From Bacteroidia bacterium (lineage in GTDB: Bacteria; Bacteroidota; Bacteroidia; SXHM01): a stretch of DNA of 64,000 bases. Below, one piece after another: positions 44,565 through 51,439 of the stretch. The notes under the pieces were generated by a model. That model worked only from the letters and a program-made list of their open reading frames with translations, was not told the origin of the DNA and searched no databases. The translations under genes were made by a program, and so were the position numbers. The stretch is taken from positions 62,001 through 126,000 of the forward strand of contig JAJVIC010000017.1 of the NCBI GenBank assembly GCA_022072225.1, read 5' to 3'. Each line of letters starts with the position of its first letter. Position 1 is the first letter of the stretch.

Positions 44565-44709
44565 ACATTAATTCAGCGTTGGTTTTTTTGCTTTGCGAAT
44601 ATGATAATAATAATGCGTGCTTTTTCATTTTTTTAAGCAAATAGTACAAAGGGGCTTAGTATTGGCGCGCAGCTTCGTGCGGGAATATTCAGGCGGGTTG
44701 CGGGTTACA

Positions 44710-44821
44710 CCTGCTGAGCGGCAAATGTTTTACCGCTCGTTTTATTTACCGAATTTACAAATTCGGCTATGTTCCAGGCGGCAAAACATTTGCCGCTTAA
44801 CCAGGATGCCGCTCAGCGGGG
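44710..44821. repeat. family A 112-bp MITE-like element, copy 1
   Basis: An imperfect palindrome. The outer arms are CCTGCTGAGCGGCA and TGCCGCTCAGCGGG, the inner arms AGCGGCAAATGTTTTACCGCT and GCGGCAAAACATTTGCCGCT, and the centre is the hairpin CCGAATTT-AC-AAATTCGG. A near-identical copy lies at 45391-45502 and a 3'-half copy at 46072-46121. There is no ORF. Confidence 0.85.
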
Positions 44822-44852
44822 GGCAAGAACCTGATTAATCAGTTCAACAACC

Positions 44853-44880
44853 AGACCCTGAAACAAGTTCAGGGTGACGT
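44853..44880. repeat. family B half palindrome
   Basis: AGACCCTGAAACAAGTTCAG followed by GGTGACGT. It matches the right arm of the complete palindrome at 19919-19979. It lies directly after family A copy 1. Confidence 0.7.
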
Positions 44881-44902
44881 GCACACAAATTCAGTGTGAT
44901 CT

Positions 44903-45253
44903 CTACCTGGAATTTTTATTTATCAAATCAGTTATCTCAAACCGGTTGTCTTTACTTAAAAGGTTGTTTATTTCTTCTATACAGGTTTGATTGTTATCAG
45001 AGATTATAAATGCTACATCATAATTGTCTTTAGATAATGTAAATTGACCAAGGGATGATTCAATTGTGTAAAGAATATCGTCATTCATCAGTATGTTTTC
45101 ATTTCTGATAACTTTTGGGTTAATATCTTTTAATGCTTCCAATACTTCAAATACGAAATTTTCGTTTTCTACTCCACTGATAAATTCAATTAAAAAATTA
45201 CCCGAACTATGCCCGGGTCTGTAACGATATTTGTATTTAATTGATTTTACCAC
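44903..45253 (-). CDS. hypothetical protein, unrecognised
   Basis: A 116-residue cytoplasmic-looking protein with an alpha/beta pattern (NFLIEFISGVENENFVFEVL, LSKDNYDVAFIISDNN, INNLLSKDNRF). No signal peptide, Cys or known motif. Its A/T-rich codon use resembles the small orphan genes around it more than the flanking conserved genes. It sits between two family A elements, each within about 140 bases. A recent arrival carried with the repeats is possible but unproven. Confidence 0.5.
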   Translation of the reverse strand: MVKSIKYKYRYRPGHSSGNFLIEFISGVENENFVFEVLEALKDINPKVIRNENILMNDDILYTIESSLGQFTLSKDNYDVAFIISDNNQTCIEEINNLLSKDNRFEITDLINKNSR

Positions 45254-45390
45254 TGTATAGGGTAATTTTTTTTCGTTTTTAATTCTTGCAGCTAACGTTA
45301 AGTATTTTCAACTCCCCCGCTCAACGATAACGCACTGAACATTCATCTCAACAGGGGGGAAATATACTGAATACCATAAAAACCAGGACC

Positions 45391-45502
45391 CCTGCTGAGC
45401 GGCAAATGTTTTAACGCTCGTTTTATTTGCCGGATTTACAAATTCGGCTATGTTCCAAGCGGCAAAACATTTGCCGCTTAACCAGGATGCCGCTCAGCGG
45501 GG
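45391..45502. repeat. family A 112-bp MITE-like element, copy 2
   Basis: A near-identical copy of 44710-44821, same orientation. It ends four bases before the stop codon of the 146-codon gene. The preceding ~100 bases show no feature. Confidence 0.85.
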
Positions 45503-45505
45503 GAA

Positions 45506-45946
45506 TTAAATAAAATTCAATGATGCCAGCTTTTCATTTAACTGTTTAAACTCTGGCAGGTCTTCAAGGTAAGATTTCAGTACATCCATGATTTTAATGT
45601 TTAAAGCAGTATGTGCAGCTCTGAAATTTAAAAACTGTTTTTTAGTAATAGCTCCCACCACCGATTGCAGTTCTTTCGTAAATACTTCTTCGCCTTGCTG
45701 TATCACCAACAACTTGTTGCTGATATCACCAGCCGCATAAAGCAAAAGCGTTTCTTCAATGCTAAAAGTTACTTTAAAAGGCTTATTATCTTGTATGCGT
45801 GCAAGCAATTCAAGTGTTTGCTTATAGTCTGTTATTTTATCAATGCCAAAAGAGGGAAAGCCCTCTTCTTCTACATGCTCAAGATAAGCAAGCACCAAGT
45901 TCAGGTTAATACCACTCTGATGAAAATATTCATCTTCTAATTTCAT
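45506..45946 (-). CDS. hypothetical helical protein, unrecognised
   Basis: A 146-residue, mainly helical, acidic protein (GINLNLVLAYLEHVEEEG, TFSIEETLLLYAAGDISNKL, VVGAITKKQFLNFRAAHTALNIKIMDVL). No membrane helix and no recognised family. The stop lies four bases from family A copy 2 on one side, and the start is near the truncated copy 3 on the other. The compact amphipathic helices argue for a real protein; the role is unknown. Confidence 0.55.
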   Translation of the reverse strand: MKLEDEYFHQSGINLNLVLAYLEHVEEEGFPSFGIDKITDYKQTLELLARIQDNKPFKVTFSIEETLLLYAAGDISNKLLVIQQGEEVFTKELQSVVGAITKKQFLNFRAAHTALNIKIMDVLKSYLEDLPEFKQLNEKLASLNFI

Positions 45947-46071
45947 ATTCCGGCTTTAGTTATACAGCCATTAACGCAAAGCTCTTAATTTTTATTGTAT
46001 AAATTCTTTAAACAATTTTCCGCTTTAAGCGGGGTTTTAAATCCCTTGCTCTCTGGTCGGGGGAACATACC

Positions 46072-46121
46072 ACTCAGCGGGGCAAAAAATTTGCCGCTTA
46101 ACCAAGATGCCGCTCAGCGGG
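46072..46121. repeat. family A element, truncated copy 3
   Basis: Matches only the 3' part of copies 1 and 2 (TTTGCCGCTTAACCAAGATG followed by CCGCTCAGCGGG). It lies about 75 bases downstream of the RAYT stop codon. Confidence 0.75.
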
Positions 46122-46194
46122 TATTCATTTTTTCAAGGTATTCGGCAGTGGTCATATTTTTTCCAAATCTCTCAATTCCCCCCGAACAAACAAA

Positions 46195-46983
46195 TTATTT
46201 TTTGGTAAAAAAATTATCGCCCCTCCAATTTGCGGGGTTATTGATGATGTAATCAGAAATCGTCTGATACGATTGTGCGTTACGGATGATATGTTCGTGG
46301 TAATTACGTTGCCATAATTTGCCATCAAACCGTTTCCATCCCAATGTTTTTACCCCACGAATATATTCAACCGTTGTAATTGATTTAAACGCATCCATCA
46401 TATCGCCAACGGTTTTGGCGGTGGGGGCAACCGTTGGGGCAACCGTTGGGGCAACCCTTGTGGTTGCCCTTTTATCATTTTGTTCCCCACCGTTTTGTTC
46501 ATCATCGCCATCATTGTGGGCAACACCGTCATCATTTTTCCCACCATCATTGTGGGCAACACCGTCATCATTTTTCCCACCATCATTGTGGGCAACACCG
46601 CCATCATTTTTTCCACCATCATTGTGGGCGGCAACATCGCCAACATTGTGGGCGGCCACAAGGGCCGCCCCTACGTTATTCGCGGGGGGATTATTGTGGG
46701 CGGCCACAAGGGCCGCCCCTACAACGATTTGCAATATGCCATGAAAATGGTTGGGCATTACCACATATTCATGCATTTGAATATTCAAAAATCGTTCGGG
46801 CAATTTTAACCATTCGGTTTCAATCATTCCACCCGCGTCATTCAATACCATTTGCCCATCCGCAATTTCACCAAACCGGCATTCCCTGTTGTGGCAACAT
46901 ATTGTAACAAAATACAATCCTGCCTGCGAATAATCATATCCTTTCAGGCGTATGGATCTGCGGTTATGGATTTTAAACGACAC
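46195..46983 (-). CDS. REP-associated tyrosine transposase (RAYT, Y1/HUH) with repeat-expanded middle
   Basis: A 262-residue protein starting at GTG (46983). RRSIRLKGYDYSQAGLYFVTICC, the HUH motif PNHFHG (His79, His81) and the catalytic Tyr228 in LWQRNYHEHIIRN are those of RAYT/IS200-like transposases, which cut and join single-stranded DNA at REP palindromes. Residues ~87-190, between the two catalytic parts, are encoded by short tandem repeats and two copies of an interspersed palindrome, making the protein about 100 residues longer than usual. Both catalytic ends are intact. It may be active on the palindromes around it. Confidence 0.85.
   Translation of the reverse strand: MSFKIHNRRSIRLKGYDYSQAGLYFVTICCHNRECRFGEIADGQMVLNDAGGMIETEWLKLPERFLNIQMHEYVVMPNHFHGILQIVVGAALVAAHNNPPANNVGAALVAAHNVGDVAAHNDGGKNDGGVAHNDGGKNDDGVAHNDGGKNDDGVAHNDGDDEQNGGEQNDKRATTRVAPTVAPTVAPTAKTVGDMMDAFKSITTVEYIRGVKTLGWKRFDGKLWQRNYHEHIIRNAQSYQTISDYIINNPANWRGDNFFTKK
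46424..46456. repeat. 12-bp tandem repeat inside the transposase gene
   Basis: GGCAACCGTTGG repeated about three times. On the coding strand it yields the VAPTVAPTVAPT stretch at residues ~177-188. Confidence 0.75.
46511..46628. repeat. 36-bp tandem repeat inside the transposase gene
   Basis: About three copies of a 36-bp unit containing TCATTGTGGGCAACACCGTC. It encodes a 12-residue repeat of the type HNDGGKNDDGVA at residues ~120-160. The unit length is a multiple of three, so the frame is kept. Confidence 0.85.
46648..46722. repeat. two copies of a GGGCGGCC...GGCCGCCC palindrome inside the transposase gene
   Basis: Copies at 46648-46674 and 46696-46722 of a 27-base palindrome with arms GGGCGGCC and GGCCGCCC. 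Each is translated in frame as VGAALVAAH (residues ~88-96 and 104-112). Confidence 0.85.
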
Positions 46984-47172
46984 GATAACAAAACTAAAAA
47001 AATCTGCTTAAATGATTTTGCTTTCTCCTCGTTTGTTCATTAATCCCCGCCCTTGTTTATATCCTGTTGCCGGATATGTATAAAAAATATTATATTAGCA
47101 GCCCGTTCGGCATTTACAGAACGGGGCGATGATTTTGTGCAGGCAGCATGTTAAACCTAATCTACTGCGGTC

Positions 47173-47676
47173 ATGAAACTAACTATTATTCAGATGGAGG
47201 TTTCCTCCCCCGAAAACAGCCCTATTTCTGATGCCATCACTAACCTGTTAAAGGTGATGCAACATCAGGAAACAACAACTGCTACCAATCAGCAGCAGCC
47301 TGCACCGGAGCCAACCGATAAAGAAATGGTAGTAAGAAACAGCGATGGCGAAACCACCCTTAGTATTAATGCCATTACCTTTCTGGAGGGCAGCGGCAAT
47401 TCAGTGGCCATTAATCATTACAGCAAAACCAATGCTGCCCGTATGCTCAAAGTGGTTAGCGGCAAAAACATGAAAACCTATGAGCACCTGACCACTGAGG
47501 CCGGCTTTATCCGTTGCCATCAGAGTTTTATTGTAAACCTGAAGCATGTAAAACTGGATGCCGCCCATCTCTGCTTTGTAATTATGGTAAACGGAACGCG
47601 CAGAGAACTGCCTATCTCCAGCCGGTGCTGGAAAAAGCATAAGGCGATGTTGCAAAACCTTTCCCTGGCAGCCTGA
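47173..47676 (+). CDS. stand-alone LytTR DNA-binding regulator
   Basis: A 167-residue protein. Residues ~55-165 form a LytTR domain: INAITFLEGSGNSVAIN, the strands KVVSGKNMKTYEHL, GFIRCHQSFIVNLKHV (the conserved F-R-x-H-x-S-x-x-V-N pattern) and RRELPISSRCWKKHKAML. No receiver or sensor domain is present, only a short Gln/Thr/Pro-rich N-terminus. LytTR domains bind pairs of direct repeats about 21 bp apart. Four such boxes lie just downstream of this gene (47736-47806), ahead of three hypothetical genes, suggesting local or self regulation. Confidence 0.9.
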   Translation: MKLTIIQMEVSSPENSPISDAITNLLKVMQHQETTTATNQQQPAPEPTDKEMVVRNSDGETTLSINAITFLEGSGNSVAINHYSKTNAARMLKVVSGKNMKTYEHLTTEAGFIRCHQSFIVNLKHVKLDAAHLCFVIMVNGTRRELPISSRCWKKHKAMLQNLSLAA

Positions 47677-47735
47677 GCGGAATAAGCAGCTTAACAAGGA
47701 GCTGCGGCTACCTCCGCTTGCCTCTCCTGCCCTCA

Positions 47736-47806
47736 CGGATTTTTGTTTAGTCCCTCGGATTTTCTATCAGCGGCTGTCGGATTTTTTACCGTTTGTCACG
47801 GATTTT
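47736..47806 (+). promoter_or_regulatory. four CGGATTTT direct repeats at 20-22 bp spacing (candidate LytTR operator)
   Basis: Exact CGGATTTT octamers at 47736, 47756, 47778 and 47799, i.e. steps of 20, 22 and 21 bases, about two helical turns. Two copies are preceded by CA and two by CT/GT. This spacing is that of known LytTR-family binding sites, and the array lies 60 bases after the LytTR gene. The link is inferred. Confidence 0.5.
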
Positions 47807-47881
47807 AGTTTTCCCCCTTCGCATATTAGATAGCTGTTCGTCAGGCTTTTTCCTGCACTACTATTGTCATCGTTAATGAAA

Positions 47882-47982
47882 CGTCATTGCGAGGGAGGCA
47901 CGACCGAAGCAATCTCATGATTGAATTACTGAATACGAATAATGAGATTGCCGCGGTCGCGAATAGCTTCCTCGCAATGACG
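47882..47982. repeat. family C palindrome (CGTCATTGCGAGG...CCTCGCAATGACG)
   Basis: 101 bases. The outer arms CGTCATTGCGAGG and CCTCGCAATGACG and the inner GCAATCTCAT/ATGAGATTGC arms pair. It carries a spurious in-frame ATG (47887) ahead of the next gene. Confidence 0.85.
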
Positions 47983-48003
47983 ATAAACCTAAAAACCCAA
48001 CCC

Positions 48004-48645
48004 ATGCACACCACAGCCACCCCCAACAGCAGCACCGAATTTCAGTTTCTTATGAATGCCCTCCGAAATAAGTACGCATTGATAACTGAAACCTGCACCG
48101 CTCAGCAGCAACAACGCTTACTGAATAACCTGAACACCGAACTGTTTGGTCTGGCCTATTTAAATCGGTGGATGACCATGGGCGAATTAAAGCTGTCCCG
48201 CAACCCGGAAAAGCAAGAGATAACCGTTGCGCCCGCTGTTGCCGAAGCCGCTTTGCCGGCAGGTAAAGCCGGGCAACCTGCAGCTGCTGCTGCAACGCCT
48301 GGTGGCGCAGGGGCAAAAGATAGTTACGCAGCACTAAAAAACTTTCTCGCTTCGCAGGAACATCTTACCGATACAGCAATGGCACTATGCGCATCGCTTC
48401 CGCTTGCTGGCGCTAAGCCTGCGCTTGTTATCGCAGCCGCCCGTAATCATGCCGAAGCAGGAGGGATGATTAACGAATATGAAGAGCGGCTTAGCGAAGC
48501 AGCAAAAAACATAAGCGCAGCAGCTGCAAACACCGGCACTGCATCTGCAGATAGCAGCCGGGCAGCACAACATAGTGGCGGAGGGAGAATTTTTAAGATG
48601 AATGGGGACGGTGCCTATACAAAACGCAAAACGTTGGAAGTTTAA
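48004..48645 (+). CDS. hypothetical protein with Ala-rich middle, unrecognised
   Basis: A 213-residue protein when started at the ATG at 48004; the longer frame from 47887 reads through the family C palindrome and is not credible. It has helical N- and C-terminal parts (EFQFLMNALRNKYALITETC, YEERLSEAAKNISAAAAN) and an Ala/Gly/Pro-rich middle with EAALPAGKAGQPAAAAATPGG, which itself resembles translated repeat DNA. No known domain. It is the first of three same-strand hypothetical genes after the LytTR regulator. The role is unknown. Confidence 0.5.
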   Translation: MHTTATPNSSTEFQFLMNALRNKYALITETCTAQQQQRLLNNLNTELFGLAYLNRWMTMGELKLSRNPEKQEITVAPAVAEAALPAGKAGQPAAAAATPGGAGAKDSYAALKNFLASQEHLTDTAMALCASLPLAGAKPALVIAAARNHAEAGGMINEYEERLSEAAKNISAAAANTGTASADSSRAAQHSGGGRIFKMNGDGAYTKRKTLEV

Positions 48646-48696
48646 ACGCATTAAAAAAACTGTAAAACGGCAAAAAACGGGCTTGCCACCCGGGAA

Positions 48697-48845
48697 GACC
48701 TCACCCTCGGTCCCTCTCCTAAAAAAAGGAGAGGGAAGCAGAGACACCTGCACACCAACTGTTTAGTATATTAGGCACTATTGTGTGTAGCCATCTGGCA
48801 TCCCTCTCCTTATTTTTCCAAGGAGAGGAACCGAGGGTAAGGTCG
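48697..48845. repeat. family E double-hairpin element upstream of the 221-codon gene
   Basis: The outer arms GACCTCACCCTCGGT and ACCGAGGGTAAGGTC enclose two hairpins (TCCCTCTCCT...AGGAGAGGG and TCCCTCTCCT...AGGAGAGG) about 65 bases apart. It ends 34 bases before the next start codon. Confidence 0.8.
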
Positions 48846-48879
48846 TACGGACTCAATTAACAAACTAAAAACAAAAAAC

Positions 48880-49545
48880 ATGAAAAAAAACATCCCTGCA
48901 AAAGACGCTGAGTTTGATTCGTTCCAGCAAAACTTAGTGAGTCAGGTTACCACCAATATGGTGTTATGGAATATAACGGCAGCAGCATTGGGTGTGCTTA
49001 CACCCCTGCAAACAGCATGGGCAGCAGCCTGGCTGGTAGCCAAAATAAAGGTAAACCGCTCGCCCGCAGTAATAGCTGCCAAAAGGCAGGCCCGCACAGC
49101 TTATGAGGCTGCGCTGCGCAACTTTATACAGGCCAGTATTTACCGCAACACGTCTATGAATGATGGTGATATTGAGCTGTGCGGACTAAAGCCTTACGAC
49201 CGTACGCGTACGCCCATACCGGTGCCTACCACCCTGCCCATTGTTAACCTGCAACGCGCACCGGGTAACTTTTTTACCGTGCGTTACTTTCGTCTGGATG
49301 ACGAAACAGGGGCTATTCGCAGAGGCAAACCCGATAAGGTGGCTAAAATTGAATTTGCCTATAATCTTGGTATGCAGCCTATGGACCCTGCGGGTTGCAC
49401 GTATCACAATGTATCAACCAAAGGACCTATCCGTATAGAGGTGCCTGCCGCTATGCACGGCCAAACCGTTTGGTTCTTTGCCCGCTGGAAAAATGTGTAC
49501 GATGCAGCAGGCCCCTGGACCGATCTGGATTCGTTTGTGTTGTAG
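48880..49545 (+). CDS. hypothetical protein bracketed by family E elements
   Basis: A 221-residue protein without a signal peptide. The first ~90 residues are helical and Ala-rich (QQNLVSQVTTNMVLWNITAA, IAAKRQARTAYEAALRNFI). Residues ~110-220 look like a beta-sandwich of fibronectin/Ig type (FFTVRYFRLDDETG, IRIEVPAAMHGQTVWFFARW). I recognise no named family. Double-hairpin repeat elements lie on both sides in the same orientation. Confidence 0.6.
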   Translation: MKKNIPAKDAEFDSFQQNLVSQVTTNMVLWNITAAALGVLTPLQTAWAAAWLVAKIKVNRSPAVIAAKRQARTAYEAALRNFIQASIYRNTSMNDGDIELCGLKPYDRTRTPIPVPTTLPIVNLQRAPGNFFTVRYFRLDDETGAIRRGKPDKVAKIEFAYNLGMQPMDPAGCTYHNVSTKGPIRIEVPAAMHGQTVWFFARWKNVYDAAGPWTDLDSFVL

Positions 49546-49700
49546 GACCTCACCAGCCAAAGGCTGACTTGCAGCCCTATTATCCCTCTCCTGCGAGGAG
49601 AGGGAAGCAGAGTGCTACACACCAGCTGAAAAAAACAGGCAGTTTGCGTGCTCGCGGTTGCCGTTCCCCTCTCCTCTAAGGAGAGGGGTTAGGGGTGAGG
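49546..49700. repeat. family E double-hairpin element downstream of the 221-codon gene
   Basis: Hairpins TCCCTCTCCTGCGAGGAGAG (49583 on) and CCCTCTCCTCTAAGGAGAGG (49667 on) with the tail GGTTAGGGGTGAGG. It shares GAGAGGGAAGCAGAG (49598-49612) with the upstream element (48729-48743), so the two are direct repeats. Confidence 0.8.
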
Positions 49701-49837
49701 TAAAAATAAGCGGGGTGAGGTAACAAAGAAAGTGCTGCCTTCCTCTGCAAAACAAAAAAACGCTGCCCCTGCCTTTTCCCATTAAAGTACGGAATTATAA
49801 ATCAGAGGGGTGAGTAGTGTATATAAGGGCGTAATGT

Positions 49838-49898
49838 TGTCACTTCGAGCGTAGTCGAGAAGCGATAATTAAACTTCTCGACTACGCTCGAAGCCACA
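49838..49898. repeat. family D palindrome, copy 1
   Basis: The arms CTTCGAGCGTAGTCGAGAAG and CTTCTCGACTACGCTCGAAG pair around a short A/T-rich loop. A related copy is at 59087-59148. Confidence 0.85.
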
Positions 49899-50008
49899 GT
49901 TCAACTGGCTTGTAATACCCGATTAGTTTCAACTCCCTCCTGTTTCATAACCCATATCTTTATAATTCCATTAAAGTATTATCTTTATCATCACCTAAAG
50001 CACATGCC

Positions 50009-51382
50009 ATGGCCGAAAAAAAAATTGAACACTCCCTGCGCACCATTGTACTCCAATACGATGATACCAAAACCGAAACCGATTTTGAAAAAGAAATGCT
50101 GCGTGCTTACCTCGCCCTGCACGATCATGCCGCCCGCTTCAATGCCAACAACGCCAAACTTAACTACGAATACAAGGAGCTGGAAGACCGCATTGCCGAT
50201 ACCGAAAAACTATTTTCATCCATTGACAGGCAAATTCTCGCGTTTTACAACAACGTACAGCAGCTGAAGTCCGACAACGATTTTGAAGCCCTGCTAAAGG
50301 AAATGGAGGAGTTCTTTCCTGCCATTGACAGCATACAGCAAGAGGTATTGCAACCACTCTACGATGAATACCTTCGCCTCTTTAATGAACACACCGCCCA
50401 CGAAGCTGAAGAAGAAAAGTTAGGCGAAGAACTGGAGCTGCTGGACGAGCAGACAACTACCCTTTACAAAAACTACAACGATTACGCGCTTGACCTGGTA
50501 GCCTGGGACGAGGATATAGACGATTTTAAAAACGTATTCTCCAAAGCATCGGCCCTGTCAAAATTTACCTTCGCCCTTGAAGACCGTTACAGAAAACTGA
50601 TGGCAACCATACAAAACGCATGGGATAGCTGGTCAAAAACGCAGAACCTCATTAACAAACACTTCGACACCGGTAACCTGCTCGACAGTTCTGTTTCCGA
50701 CAGCTATGCCTCGGGCACAGGCAACCCCGCCCTGAAACCCATTTACCTCATTGAGCCGGGCGATAAACTGATTAATGAGTTCCGCATTGGCTATGGATTA
50801 CTGGCCAGTCCCACCAAGCATACATTTACCATTACTATCCCAAAAGATGTTATCAACACCGGTGATGTGCTCATGTTGCAACAGATTATTATGCAAATGC
50901 AACACTTCCCGAAACTGATTGAGAAATGGACCTTTGCCATACGGCTGGAAATTATTGATTTTGATACCCGCCCCCTGGACGAAGAAGAATGGAAAGGCGT
51001 GCCCGCTGTCATGCGCTGGTTCAGGAGATTAAGCACCTTGCCCTGGGTTATCTTTTTTCTGGAAGACCGCGATGCGCGGGGCTATGCCATTATGGGCGAC
51101 CTGCTGGCCGATAATAAACTGCCCGTTGTGGGCGACAAAAAACAAGGCGCTGACAAAATAGAAATCAGTGGCGAAATGCTTGAAGAAATATGTAACCGCC
51201 TGCTAACCGCCTGCTCTGCATTTAAACTCTATTGCCATAATACAGGCTACGACCCCCGCGCTCCCATTGAAGCCCTGCTGGCCGAATTCGACCTGCCCGT
51301 AACCTATGAACTGGTGCAGCAGGAATACGAAGAACTTATCAGGAAAGGAGTAAAGCTGGTAGCCGTAAAATCGGATAAATAG
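50009..51382 (+). CDS. large hypothetical coiled-coil protein, unrecognised
   Basis: A 457-residue acidic, cytoplasmic-looking protein. Residues ~20-230 are long coiled-coil helices (LNYEYKELEDRIADTEKLF, EEEKLGEELELLDEQTTTLY). Residues ~245-420 are a mixed domain with strands (YLIEPGDKLINEFRIGYGL, KHTFTITIPKDV, WTFAIRLEIIDFD) and WVIFFLEDRDARGYAIMGD. Residues ~425-457 end in helices. No signal peptide, membrane helix or known catalytic motif was found. It follows the repeat-rich gap and precedes the NatAB-like genes, which have their own promoter. Confidence 0.6.
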   Translation: MAEKKIEHSLRTIVLQYDDTKTETDFEKEMLRAYLALHDHAARFNANNAKLNYEYKELEDRIADTEKLFSSIDRQILAFYNNVQQLKSDNDFEALLKEMEEFFPAIDSIQQEVLQPLYDEYLRLFNEHTAHEAEEEKLGEELELLDEQTTTLYKNYNDYALDLVAWDEDIDDFKNVFSKASALSKFTFALEDRYRKLMATIQNAWDSWSKTQNLINKHFDTGNLLDSSVSDSYASGTGNPALKPIYLIEPGDKLINEFRIGYGLLASPTKHTFTITIPKDVINTGDVLMLQQIIMQMQHFPKLIEKWTFAIRLEIIDFDTRPLDEEEWKGVPAVMRWFRRLSTLPWVIFFLEDRDARGYAIMGDLLADNKLPVVGDKKQGADKIEISGEMLEEICNRLLTACSAFKLYCHNTGYDPRAPIEALLAEFDLPVTYELVQQEYEELIRKGVKLVAVKSDK

Positions 51383-51399
51383 AGTCTGTTGATTAGACC

Positions 51400-51407
51400 T
51401 ATATTTG
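51400..51407 (+). promoter_or_regulatory. -7 promoter box for the ABC exporter operon
   Basis: TATATTTG, 33 bases before the ATG at 51440. Confidence 0.5.
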
Positions 51408-51439
51408 CACCCTTAGTTCCCTGTTTTTAATAAACATTT

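Larger units (their letters stand above)
44565..44902. other. repeat-filled gap around the first family A element
   Basis: 338 bases without a gene. It holds a family A element (44710-44821) and half of family B (44853-44880). No promoter motif is obvious in the remainder. Confidence 0.6.
47677..48003. other. gap with direct-repeat array and family C palindrome
   Basis: 327 bases without a gene between the LytTR gene and the first hypothetical gene. It holds the CGGATTTT array (47736-47806) and the 101-bp family C palindrome (47882-47982). The first ~50 bases show nothing clear. Confidence 0.6.
49546..50008. other. long gap composed mainly of repeats
   Basis: 463 bases without a gene. It holds the second family E double-hairpin element (49546-49700) and a family D palindrome (49838-49898). 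A TATCTTTA sequence near 49980, one base off the -7 consensus, could serve the next gene. Confidence 0.55.

Noticed and set aside
46511-46628. Regular 36-bp repeats resembling a CRISPR array
   Set aside because: The units are contiguous with no unique spacers, are inside the transposase reading frame, and no cas genes are nearby.
49583-49700. Strong hairpins after the 221-codon gene considered as terminators
   Set aside because: They lack a T-run and match the family E repeat found elsewhere, including within a coding sequence.
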